64,000 nucleotides of DNA from Pegoplata infirma (lineage: Eukaryota; Arthropoda; Insecta; Diptera; Anthomyiidae), in NCBI GenBank assembly GCA_963921195.1, contig OY992540.1, positions 131,936,671-132,000,670 of the forward strand. Direction: 5' to 3'. The notes beneath the pieces are model-generated. The model was given only the letters and a program-made list of their open reading frames with translations. It was not told the origin of the DNA and did not search any database. Both the position numbers and the translations under genes were made by a program. Below, piece after piece: positions 22,537 to 33,512 of the stretch (the first letter of the stretch is position 1; each line of letters opens with the position of its first letter).

Positions 22537-22873
22537 AGCTGCCCATTCACTTGCAATATTATTGTTCAACTTTTCAAATTGTACAATAATATCGCTTGTG
22601 TGTATGTAATATTTACGGTTGTGCAATATATTGGAGAATATCAAAACACTTTTGATATTTATTGTACAAACAAGAATACTGCAATATATTTTATCAGTGT
22701 GTTGTCTATATTGTACAACTTTTATTATGTTATGTTTATGTTTATATCTTGTACAATATATTGGGTTTAAGTATTGAGCAATTTTATTTGCTGTGTAGGG
22801 TAAAACGACAATAATATTGTAAAATATATTTTTTTTTAAGTTGAGCAATTTTATTGCAAGTGAATGGGCAGCT
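22537..22873. mobile_element. TTA-type MITE upstream of TMA7
   Basis: A 337-bp element with ends AGCTGCCCATTCACTTGCAA and complement, flanked by TTA (22534-22536, 22874-22876). The arms contain GTACAATATA repeats. It sits about 140 bp upstream of the TMA7 leader donor. Confidence 0.88.
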
Positions 22874-22902
22874 TTAAAAATGTTAAAAAAAAATAGTTTT
22901 AT

Positions 22903-23420
22903 GGTGTTTTCTTTTCTGGCAAAAAATGTGCCTTTTTTTTTGCATTTCGCCCCGAAAATTGTGTTTTTGTGTTCTTTTCTAAAAAATGTTAACCCTTATA
23001 AAGAATATCGTGTTCTTTTCTAAAAATGTCTGCCCTATAAAGTGCAAAAAAGTTGCACTTTTTACCCCGTAAAAAATCACGGGGTTGAAATTGCCTTATA
23101 CAACAGCTGACTTTTTCTGTGTTGTTTTCCCAAAACAGCTGTTAGAAAATACAGGGCAGAGTATTTCTGTATGTTGTGTTCTATTCCAGTCAAATAAAAT
23201 GCAAATTTTTATAGATTTTTTTAAGGTGTGTTAAACATTTTAAAAATATATGCCCTAAAAAGGCAAACATTTTTTTTAGAAAAGAAAACACCATTAGTTA
23301 GCCGCCGCCGATCGATTTTTTGCTTAGCCGCCGACAATGTCATGTCGGCTTCGTTCTCTGTTCTCGACCAGACAAACAAGCCGATCGGCTCAAAACCGGC
23401 GGCGCGCCGCCGCCGACTGT
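22903..23420. repeat. Inverted repeats with G+C-rich arm
   Basis: TGGTGTTTTCTTTTCTGGC (22901 on) pairs with AGAAAAGAAAACACCA near 23278-23294, enclosing CACGGGG- and CAGCTG-containing inner palindromes. The right side continues into a G+C-rich stretch (GCCGCCGCCGATCG, GGCGGCGCGCCGCC) that mirrors 22410-22530. Reads as a foldback whose outer arms flank the TMA7 upstream region. Confidence 0.6.
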
Positions 23421-24207
23421 TTTTCACATTCTACGCTGAAAACACTGATGCCAACTTTTTTTGGCAAAAACCCGCTAAATCAGGAAAAAAAATCTCCAGA
23501 AAACACCAGATTCAAAAACAGAAAATAAATTTAGCTATTTAATAGCTAAATATCATGAAATTTTAAATATAACGACTTTTTGAAAAAATATAACGGTTTT
23601 TTGAAAAAATATAACGATTTTTTGAAAAAATATAACGATTATTTTTTTAAATAACGTTTTTTTTAAATAATGTATGTATTTTGCTATTAAAACAGTTAAA
23701 GTGTTATAAGACGAGAGTTTCTTTTACAACGCGAGTTAATTTATTACAGAATCGAATACACCTGTCTTGGACATAGCCAAATATTCGACAAAATTGTCAC
23801 TATTCGGCAAAAAAACCGAAGCCAAATATTAAAAACAAATATTTATGTAGGAAAAACTACAAAAAATGTTGTTCAGAACGAAACCTAATTAGACACGTAT
23901 TTTTAAGCAACTAAACTCATTTTTAGGGCGTCGATTTGTACGGGGGGAAGCTGTCCTTTTTCAGTTTTTTACGATTTAAGCCTATTTGATCAAAATTAAT
24001 ATAATCATATTTGGAATCAAATTAAATATATTTAAAAGACCTATCTCTTGTTGCTAACAACGTGCCAAAAAAGTTAATACTTTTCGACTTATTAACAAAA
24101 ATGTCCTTAAATTTTGCTACTTTACTCAATATGACGAAAAGTTGTGCATGTTTGGAAACGTTCTTTATATGCAAATATCGGACCTTTCATTTGGTATATA
24201 ACATGAC
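23421..24207. other. AT-rich DNA with short tandem repeats
   Basis: At 23565-23660 a unit of about 24 bp (TATAACGATTTTTTGAAAAAA) repeats four times. The rest shows no gene or element ends. Confidence 0.5.
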
Positions 24208-24209
24208 TA

Positions 24210-25487
24210 CACGCAAAAAAAAAATCTGTGTAAGATTGAGCAATCCTACTTGGTAAAACTTTTTTCATACCAAAAAAAAATTTTTACCAAATTTTTGCTA
24301 AAATTCTGCTTGTCGATGTTAAAGTAACATAATTAGTTTTTTATGTAAAATTACCAAGTAGCTTGCACAATAACGCAAATTACTTGCACAAAAATTTATC
24401 GAAAGAAAACAACAAAAAAAACACAAATACAGACCGCCATATTCGTTTTGTATTTTTGTGTGCGTGCTTCGTTTATTTTTTGTGTTATAAAAACGTAAAA
24501 AGGAAATTGATAAATAAAATTAAAATAAATTAATAAATAAAAATTAATAATTAGTTCTTTTAAAAAATAAATAAATGTAATATAAAAAAATGATAAAGTT
24601 AATTTTGCCGTCATAACTTAAAACACCATTCATTTAGCAAACCCAATGGAGTCCCAGACGTATGTTTCGATGAATTACAAATGGAATGATAAAGTGAGTA
24701 TACCCCCATTCCGAAGACACCAATAAGGTTTAATAGAGTTTTAGTTAAAAATTAGTGTTTGGTTTTTTACAGGGTACTGGTAAATAAATGTTTGAAGCCA
24801 TGGCGAATCCTTCACTACAATAAGGAGTGTGGGCACCAGTCCTGCCTTTAGTTATAAAATTGAAATCCAAAAACTCATTTTATAGCAAAGCCAATGGAGT
24901 CCAGACCTGTTGTGATGAGTTACAAATGGAATCACAAAGTAAGTGTTCCTCCATACTGGGTTTACCAGTTTTTTAAATTAAAATTTATGTTTTGTAATAA
25001 TTTTCTATTTTTACAGGATGCTTTTAAATAAATTCGTGAAGCTATAGCGGATCCTTCACTTCAAGAAAAAGCGTAGGCAGCAGTCACTGGAGAAAATTGA
25101 ATAAAAAGGGTCAGTTGGTCGGTGGTAAATTAAATTCTACACAACATTTATTATATTAATATGGATTTATTCTGTGAAAATTTTAAATTCAACAAATATA
25201 CAAATTTTTGCAAAAATTTTATAGAAAAATTATTTTAGCATAAATGTTGTAATTTTTAGCATTATTTTTAGTCACCTTTTCTAATAATTTTGGTATATTT
25301 CACAATATTTCTTTTGGTATATTTTACCAAGTTTTTGCTTAAATAGCATTAGCATTTTCTTCAAAATTTTTTACATAAGTGTTTTGGCTAAATTACGAAA
25401 ACTACTTCGTCGGTTGTAGTTTTAGCATATTTTTGGTAAAATTATGCCAGATTTTTGCTCATTCCGACACAAGTTTTTTTTTGCGTG
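24210..25487. mobile_element. TA-type element with duplicated exon-like modules
   Basis: A 1,278-bp element with ends CACGCAAAAAAAAAATCTGTG and ACAAGTTTTTTTTTGCGTG, flanked by TA. Inside, two tandem diverged modules each run AAAGCCAATGGAGTCC..GAGTTACAAATGGAAT..AAAGTAAGT-like donor, about 85-95 bp of intron-like DNA ending TTTTTACAG, then a GC(G/T)GATCCTTCACT-type segment. Read as protein, the latter gives pieces like ADPSLQEKA followed by stops. It looks like captured or decayed coding exons. Copies: 32423-34705 (inverted, interrupted) and about 48756-49387 (partial). Confidence 0.85.
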
Positions 25488-25700
25488 TAGGTTTCTTTGC
25501 ATAATATAGCAGATAAACGAATAAAACTGAAAAATTGCCGTTTCTTTTCCCCCTCATTTCCTCCCCTAAATATGTATTTGGGTCACTAAACAAAATACGT
25601 GTCCCTTTATTTTTCTTGCTCTACAGAATTTTTGATAAAATTATGCCAGATTTTTGCTCACTCCGACACAGATTTTTTTTACGTGTACTGTCGAGTCTGT
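25488..25700. repeat. Second end of the CACGCAAAA element
   Basis: A one-ended fragment (about 25628-25688: AAAATTATGCCAGATTTTTG..TTTACGTGTA) of the preceding family. The remaining bases hold nothing recognisable. Confidence 0.6.
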
Positions 25701-25929
25701 ATATACACCAGTGACGGTCCGTGAAGTTGTCAGTGGGTGTTCTCTAGTTTTTAAAAACAGCAAATTTACGTATAAAATTCATGTTTTCCTGGATCTTACG
25801 CGTTCCCGAGATAGATAAATATCCGATCTTATTAGTTTTGTATATTTTTGAGTAAGATGCAGCCCGAATTCTATTTTATAGTCATTTTGTTGTCTCACCA
25901 CATCGACAATTAACAAAAAGCATTATTTC

Positions 25930-26420
25930 TAGTGTCCGACCGAACGCACTTTTTCAGACCGAACCCGTACCCGAACCCGAAGTTCGGTAAATTTTGCAAA
26001 GTTCGGCCGAACCCGAACCCGTACCCGAACTTTATTTTTATTAAAAAAAAAATTGTTTTTGTGAATAATTTTGAAAAAAAACAACTAAAAAAAGTGTTTT
26101 TTATTAGTTGTACTATTTTATAGTAAAAAATAAATATTTTGTACTTTTGTATACTTAAAAAAAGTGGAAAAATATAGCTCAAGTTGATTTTTTGGGAAAA
26201 AATATATTTCTTTTTAATAATAGCCAAATTCGAGGTTTAAAGTAGTTGCACTAGTAATATGGCTTAATTTTAAGACGATAAAAAACAATACATAAAAAGT
26301 ACATACAAAAGTTCGGTGTTAGGTAAAGTTCGGCCAAAATATGGCCGAACACCGAACAGTGGCCGAACGTCACTTTTTGCCGAACTCCGTAACCGAACCC
26401 GAACGTTCGGTCGGACACTA
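25930..26420. mobile_element. hAT-type CCGAAC MITE, second copy
   Basis: Same family as 1717-2161, ends TAGTGTCCGACCGAACG and CGTTCGGTCGGACACTA, 491 bp. The flanks (ATTATTTC and CACTGAGG) do not match, so the duplication has been lost or one end is not original. Confidence 0.85.
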
Positions 26421-26445
26421 CACTGAGGGAAAAAAGCATATTTAA

Positions 26446-26597
26446 AGGTACCTACAGACGACGCAATATTATGTACAATATGCAATTATATTGATCGTGT
26501 GTGGGTTAGATTGACCATTGTACAATCGTCAATCTAACCCACACACGATCAATATAATTGCATATTGTACATAATATTGCGTCGTCTGTACGTACCT
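26446..26597. mobile_element. 152-bp MITE (family 2), copy b
   Basis: Ends AGGTACCTACAGACGACGC and complement, flanked by TAA on both sides. 152 bp, palindromic. Confidence 0.93.
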
Positions 26598-28196
26598 TAA
26601 ATCAAACATTTTCGTTTTTAATTTAAAAATGCTGCATTATTTTCCAAAAATTTTATTATTTATATTGAAATATGTTGATTTAAAAATAAATATTTTTGTT
26701 TTGAAGTTGTTAACCTCTTAATTTAAAAATGAATAATCTCGTATTTATTATGCTGTCGTAAAAGCTCGTTACAAATTTGAGTTATTGCCAATTCAAATTT
26801 TCATTCTAAAAACTATATTGTTTCATTTTCAATTTGATGTCAAACAATTTTAATTTTAGTTGTGAATTGACATTTCAAAATCATATGTCAAATTTTAAGA
26901 TGAAAACATTTTTAATTTGAACATGTTCGTTATAAAAAAAATATTGCGTCATTTCTTACTGTTTGCAAAAAAAATGGAAATTTTTGTTAAAAAAAAGGAA
27001 TAATCCCTAAGATATAATGAATTATATCTGTAAAAAAATTAAATTTATGTTAAATATCTATAAGCGATGGTAAGTTATAAACTTCAATATGTTTTTTTTG
27101 TTAACTAACTTGATTTTGTTATTATTTGGTTAAAGGGCTTCTCTGGTTTTTGTCGTGGAAAAAATAATTGATGAGAATTATAAACTGGACTTTAAAATTC
27201 AATTCCCGGAAAGGAAATTTATAAAATAATTAAGCTTATTCAAGTTAAGTATAATGTGCAATTTTTAAGTAATTTAAGTTTTTAACACAGTCAATATAGT
27301 CTGATAACAAAGTTTATGATTTTACCAGGCTACATAGACGGTTTCACATAAAAAATATCAGAAATCTTATACAAAACTGCATATTATTTCTTTATTATTT
27401 TAAATAAATTGTTTAATATTAAAATTAAAAAAAAAAATGTTTTAATAAATAAAATGGTAGGGAACAACATAAAAATAAAAATATATCAACCTTAAATCAA
27501 CAATTTCACAACTTAAAATTGAAAATGAAACAACTTTGATTTTAAAACGTTAGTTTTTATTCGCCCATTTTAAAAATAAAAATAAACATTCTCAAATTAA
27601 GCAAAAACAAAGTTTGTTGACTTTTGTCACTGTTTTCTTTTTAATTTGAGATTGTTTCTGCTTGATTTGAAAATTTTTTTTTCTTTGTGTAATTATTTCG
27701 CAAATAAATGGAGCATTAAATTGAATTTTGGCTGCATGTCAATTAAAAATAATAAAATTTAGGCTTTGTCTATCACGGGAACGTCTTACGTCCAGAAAAA
27801 CATATATTATATACATAATTTTGATATTTCAAAGTAGAGAACACCCAGTGACAACTTCACGGACCGTCACTGATATACACTCAACCAAAAATCATTGTAT
27901 TCCCAAAGAAAATCGTTGTAAATTCAACAGAAATCATTGTTGATTTTGACCCTACACAGAAAAAAAACGTCGAGGTAACGTTATCTAAGCTGGCATAGGT
28001 AAATTATTTTTGTATGAAACTTAAAAGCCACGACTTATTACCTATGCCACCAGTATAATTTTACTTTACATTTTCACCTAATGGCCATGTAAAGTTTACT
28101 AATAAAAATAAGTAAAATTTCGAATTTAATTTTTTTATTTTTTATTGACATTTTCAATTTTAATATTTTGAAAAGGTATGTCTAAAAATTAAATTA

Positions 28197-28322
28197 AGGT
28201 GGATTTTTTTGCTAACGTGTATAAATTATCCCATACAAATTTGACGTTTTTTAACTATATACGGAAAATTTATGTCAAATATGTATGCGATAATTTATAC
28301 ACGTTAGCAAAAAAATCCACCT
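28197..28322. mobile_element. 126-bp TTA-type MITE
   Basis: Ends AGGTGGATTTTTTTGCTAAC and complement, flanked by TTA (28194-28196, 28323-28325). Confidence 0.9.
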
Positions 28323-28759
28323 TTAATTAAAAATTATGTACATATATAAATTGCATATTAAATTTTTAAAAATTAAATGCAAAAAATCCATGAAACTGTG
28401 AAATAAGAAAAGCAAACAAAATAAGGAGGCTGGAAACCGTAATTCAAATGATTTATTAGAGGTAAAAAACATAATGATTCTTTCTATGTGCTGTCTTTTA
28501 ATTTGGATAATTTTTACCAGTTTCAGCTTACAAGAACATTTCACTCCCAAAAATTTATTTTATGGTACGAGCAGGTTATAAAAACAAGAGAATTGAAAAT
28601 ATATCCCATTTGATCCCCGAAAATTTAAGAACAATAATATAAAATGGACCCGTTTCAGCTTCTGCAATAGGAAAGTCAAATACCCTTGAGGAGAGAGAAA
28701 ATGGAAGAATGGCCACCGCTCCTTGCACTTGCTTTGTAATGATTCTTTTTCTATAAAAA

Positions 28760-30500
28760 AAAAAACTTTTCAGAAATTGAGAATTTTTCTGTAGAAAAAA
28801 TACCTCATAATCTGAGAAATTTTCTACAAAGACATTTTTTCTGTAGAAAATTCTGAGATTCTGAGACATTTTTCTATTCTTAGACATTATTCTATTGAAA
28901 GATTCTCAGATTCTGAGACATTTTTCTATTCTTAGACATTATTCTATTAAAAATTCTCAGATCCTGAGACATTTTTTCTATAGAAAAATTCTCAGATACT
29001 GAGACATTTTTTCTATAGAAAAATTCTCAGATACTGAAACATTTTTTCTATAGAAAAATTCTCAGATTCAGAGACATTTTTTCTATAGAAAAATTCTCAG
29101 ATTCAGAGACATTTTTCTATAGAAAATGACTCAGAATTTAAGAGTTTTTCTATAGAAAATTGTCTCAGATTCTTAGAATTTTCTACAGAAAAAATGTCTC
29201 AGAATCTGAGAATTTGTCTATAGAAAAAATTCTCAGAATCTGAGAATTTGTCTATAGAAAAAATTCTCAGAATCTGAGAATTTTTCTATAGAAAAAATGT
29301 ATCTGAATCTGAGAATTTTTTTATAGGAAAAAAGTCTCAGAATCTGATAATTTTTCTATAGAAAAATGTATCAGTATCTCAGAATTTTTCTATAGAAAAA
29401 ATGTCCCAGAATCTGAGAATTTTTCTATAGAAAAAATGTCTCAGAATCTGAGAATTTTTCTATAGAAAAAAATGTCTCAGAATCTGAAAATTTTCTACAG
29501 AAAAAATGTCTCAGAATCTGAGAATTTTTCTATAGAAAAATGTCTCAGAATCTGAGAATTTTTCTATAGAAAATGTCTCAGAATCTGAGAATTTTTCTAT
29601 AGAAAATGTCTCAGAACTTAAGAGTTTTTCTATAGAAAAATGTCTCAGATTGTCAGAATTTTCTACAGAAAAAATGTCTCAGAATCTGAGAATTTTTCTA
29701 TAGAAAAAATGTCTCAGAATGTGAGAATTTTTCTATGGAAAAAATGTCTCAGAATGTGAGAGGTTTTCTATAGAAAAAATGTCTCAAAATCTGAGAATTT
29801 TCTACAGAAAAAATGTCTCAGAATCTGAGAATTTGTCTTCAGAAAAAAGTCTCAGAATCTGAGAATTTTTCTATAGAAAAAATGTATCTGAATCTGAGAA
29901 CTTTTCTATAGGAAAAAAGTCCCAGAATCTGATAATTTTTCTATAGAAAAATGTATCAGTATCTCAGAATTTTTCTATAGAAAAAATGTCTCAGAATCTG
30001 AGAATTTTTCTATAGAAAAAATGTCTCAGAATCTGAGAATTTTTCTATAGAAAAAAATGTCTCAGAATCTGAAAATTTTCTACAGAAAAAATATCTCAGA
30101 ATCTAGGAAAAAAGTCCCAGAATCTGATAATTTTTCTATAGAAAAATGTATCAGTATCTCAGAATTTTTCTATAGAAAAAATGTCTCAGAATCTGATAAT
30201 TTTTCTATAGGAAAAATGTCTCAGAATCTGAGAATTTTTCTCACGTTCTGCGACATTTTTTTTCTTACATTCTGCGACATTTTTTCTACAGAAAAATTCT
30301 CAGATTCTGAGACATTTTTTCTATAGAAAAATTTTCAGATTCTGAGACATTTTTTCTATAGAAAAATCTGAGAATTTTTCTATTGAAAAATGTCTAAGAA
30401 TTTGAATTTTCTATAGAAAAAATGTCTTCGAATCTAAGAATTTTTCTATAGAAAAAAGTCCCAGAATATGTGAGTTTTCTATATAAAAAATGTCTCAGAA
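28760..30500. repeat. Tandem array of CTCAGATTCTGAG / TTCTATAGAA units
   Basis: Unit of about 33-37 bp with two palindromes, TCTCAGAATCTGAGA and TTTTTCTATAGAAAAA. Copies vary by single bases, and larger blocks are themselves repeated (for example 29270-29400 resembles 29845-29980). Confidence 0.93.
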
Positions 30501-31364
30501 TCAACAATTGTAATTTATAATTAAAAAAATAAAAAAACTATAAAGCATAATCAATTCTATTAATTTTTTAATTTTATTAATTTATTTATGAGTGGAAGTA
30601 TTTATCGTTTTCTTGTCAACAAAATAATTTAGATAAATTACCAAAGTTTATGTATAAATTCTTACTCTGCTGAACTTTGTAAAGTTTACAAAGTTTGCTG
30701 GGAATATTTCCTAAAAACATAGTTAATTTTTCGAACATATCATTTCTTAAAAATTACCTTGGCTTTTAAGTAATATTGTCTAAAAACTTTGTAGGCTCTA
30801 TGTTATCTTGGCACTTAGATAAAGTTATACTATGATTTTAGGTAATATTACCTCGATTTTTTTTTGTGTGTACAAATATTTATGTTGATTTCAATAAAAA
30901 TTATTGTCAGTTTTTGTAAAAGTTGATCAATTCGTTTTTTTGTAAATCAACTCTTAGATCCGCGGGTGACACTAAGGAGTCTTCCCTTGGCCAAACATGC
31001 ATGCACAGCTTTTCGTCATGTTGAGTAAAGAGCAAAATTTTAGGACATTTTTGTTAATTAGTCGAAAAATATTAACTTTTTTGGCACTAACAATAATAGT
31101 AGGTATTTTAAATACACTGAAAAAAAAAGCTTCGTGAAAATAATGAAAATTGACATTAACTTAATGAAAAATGACTCACGTTTTCAACCGAAGACAGGTT
31201 TCATTTGATTTATGAAACCGGTTTCATTTAAGTTCCTTTCAATGAAAAGTTACATACAAATAATGAATATATTCGTAGAACTTGTTTGAAACGTTTTATG
31301 AAGGGTTTCATTAAATGTATGAAAGTATTCACTGATTAAATGTGGAATAGTAGTTGGTAATGTG

Positions 31365-31540
31365 CTTATGATACTTGCTTTTTTCAAGTAACTAGTTGCT
31401 AACTTTATTAGGGTTTTTCTATGGGAATTACGATAAATTCAAAATTTTTGGTTTAAGTTATCGAAATTTTCATAGAAAACCCCAAATAATGTTAGGAACT
31501 AGTTACTTAAAAAAGCAAATATCATACACCCATAAGTATC
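31365..31540. mobile_element. Palindromic MITE, uninterrupted copy
   Basis: TTATGATACTTGCTTTTTTC at the left and GCAAATATCATACACCCAT at the right. Same family as 9950-10276 but lacking that copy's inner insertion. Confidence 0.8.
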
Positions 31541-32493
31541 CTGAAATTTTATTTAATTGTGCATTTTTTATAGTTTTCACTTAGTTTTCTCACACAAAGT
31601 TTAACTCAAACCTTAAATAGGGCTAAATTGCAGTATATGGGGCAAAGCAAAATTGAAAACACTAGAAACTCCACCAGTTCTAGAATCAATAAAGAAAAAA
31701 ACAAAATTAATTTTTAGTGGTGCCGGCCAAGTCCATTTTAGTAATTTTTATCATAAAAATATATAACACGTAAATACTGTTAACCAAAAATTGTATTTTG
31801 CGGAGAGCCGGGGATCCTGTCCACATGCGTCTAAGGGATGGAGTTTGTAATTTCAGAAGATTTTGTTGTTGATAATTTATTTATAAATTAAGTACCAACA
31901 CATACCAGAGGGTCCTGGACCATAAGGATCTGAAGGGGCCCGGCGCCACTAATCATTAATTTAGTTTTTTCTTAGTTTTTTTAATTATGGACTGCCCCAT
32001 AAAATGCAAGTTTGCCTTAAATTGTATTACGTTATTAAAACCACAAAATAACAATAAAGCATTGCGGATTTTAATGAATATAAAGTTAATTATTAAAATT
32101 TGATTTTAAGTTTAATTTATAAATCACAAAAACGATTTGACATTTTTTTTTATTTACATATAGAGTTCACTTAATTTTCTCACACATGTAATAATTTAAA
32201 ATATGTGTATTATATATTTAAGTAAATATATAATTTATCAATTACATTTCACTTTAAATAAAAAAAAAAACACTAAATAAACTCCTGCCGCTCTGATCAG
32301 CTTTTGTTTACATTTTGCGCGTTTGTAAGAAGAAGAAGAACATTTTGCGCCTACAGAGTCAGAGTAAACAGACGCGACACTACAGGTGTCAAAAAACAAC
32401 AGAGTAAACAGACGCGACACTACACGCAAAAAAAAACTTGTGTCGGAGTGAGCAAAAATCTGGCATAATTTTACCAAAAATATGCTAAAACTA

Positions 32494-32672
32494 CACACAA
32501 AAAAAATTAAAAAAATTGTGCCAGTTTTTGGTTTAATTACAACCTATAAAGTGGTTTTGGATAACTTACAAAAGTTTTTGCTCTAAAAAACTTAGGTAAA
32601 TTATCCAAAACCACTTTATAGGTTGTATTATCCCCAAAACGGTCACAATTTTTTTATATTTTTTTTTGTGTG
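32494..32672. mobile_element. 179-bp TA-type palindromic MITE
   Basis: Ends CACACAAAAAAAATTAAAAA and complement ending TTTTTTTTGTGTG, flanked by TA. The 24210-25487 copy shows the uninterrupted target (AAAACTACAACCGACG). Arms carry TTTTGGATAA and an AACTTAGGTAAATTA motif. Confidence 0.92.
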
Positions 32673-32716
32673 TACAACCGACGAAGTAGTTTTCGTAATT
32701 TAGCCAAAACACTTAT

Positions 32717-33512
32717 CGTTTGTTTATTTTTGGTATGACCCAAAGACCATTTTTGGGAAAATGGAGTTAGGAATCAATTGTATATGATTAATATGTCCTC
32801 TTTCCAAATCCGTAATCTATTTTTTTATATATCGTATAAATTAGAAGATATCCAGCCTTAACTTTGCTTCATATCCCCAATATTAACATTGTTTTATCAT
32901 TGGTTTGCTGCATACGCCAATTTTCTGCACATGCAGCAAATTTTACACCTAAAAGTTAAAATATTTTTCTCTACTTTTGTTTTGATGCATATAACGTTGA
33001 AAGGGTGCATATCAAAACAAACTAAAAATTGACAATTGGTTATTGGTGTGACCCATAAACCATTTGCCAAATGGAATTAGGAATCAATTGTTTATGATTG
33101 TTATGCACTTTATTTTCATCCGGAATGAATTTTTCGTAAGAATTAAAAGATATCTAGCCCCAACTTTGCTAATTATAGCCAAAATTAAAGATAATTTAAC
33201 AAGGTAAACTCAGGTTGACTTTGACCCACGTGAAAGAAAATTAAATTTTTTTAAGAAAATATTCATTTAAACGGGATATGGAGCAAAACGCGACCAAGTC
33301 TTTTTTTGTTAAAATCATAATAACTTTTGATATCTTGTGCAAAAACGTATAAAAATTTAGATTTTTTCTTAAAACATTTTAAGCAATCGATACCAAAAGT
33401 AAAAAAAAAAATCTATCATGTAGATTTTTAATAAAATTGATGAGAAGTTTCTTTTTCGTTTTTCTCAAAACAAAGTAAATGGTCTTTGGGTCATACCAAA
33501 AATAAGCAAACG
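32717..33512. mobile_element. 796-bp inverted-repeat element with TTAT flanks
   Basis: Ends CGTTTGTTTATTTTTGGTAT and ATACCAAAAATAAGCAAACG, then GACCCAAAGACCATTT on both sides. Flanked by TTAT. The other copy of the host element shows the empty target CACTTATGTAAAA. The interior contains two diverged copies of a roughly 250-bp segment (32745 on, 33045 on). Confidence 0.88.

Larger units (their letters stand above)
25709..27872. mobile_element. hAT element (2.16 kb) carrying nested MITEs
   Basis: Ends CAGTGACGGTCCGTGAAGTT and AACTTCACGGACCGTCACTG are perfect inverted repeats, flanked by the 8-bp duplication ATATACAC (25701-25708, 27873-27880). Two younger elements lie inside (25930-26420 and 26446-26597). 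The remaining interior is AT-rich with no transposase frame, so it is a non-autonomous or gutted hAT. Confidence 0.93.
27955..30870. mobile_element. TA-type element filled with a palindromic repeat array
   Basis: A 2,916-bp insertion with ends CACAGAAAAAAAACGTCGAGG and CCTCGATTTTTTTTTGTGTG, flanked by TA. The same site without insertion is present in the homologous arm at about 37600 (GACCCTACAAATATT). From about 28760 to 30500 it consists of roughly fifty units of about 35 bp, TCTCAGAATCTGAGAATT then TTTCTATAGAAAAAATG. The first ~350 bp are dominated by the opposite reading. A 126-bp MITE is at 28197-28322. No coding frame. Confidence 0.92.
27875..31000. mobile_element. Arm of a TA-type element with CACTCAACC terminus, interrupted
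   Basis: From TA-CACTCAACCAAAAATC (terminus about 27879) the sequence matches, inverted, the right arm of the element ending at 37681. The arm is interrupted by the 2.9-kb insertion at 27955-30870 and continues to about 30955 (GTAAATCAACTCTTA). The other terminus of this copy is not identified. Confidence 0.7.

Noticed and set aside
22534..22848. Overlapping frames on both strands upstream of TMA7
   Set aside because: They coincide with the palindromic MITE at 22537-22873 and mirror each other.
28760..30500. CRISPR-like array
   Set aside because: Units are tandem, palindromic and variable, without unique spacers, and the DNA is eukaryotic; it lies inside a TA-flanked transposon.
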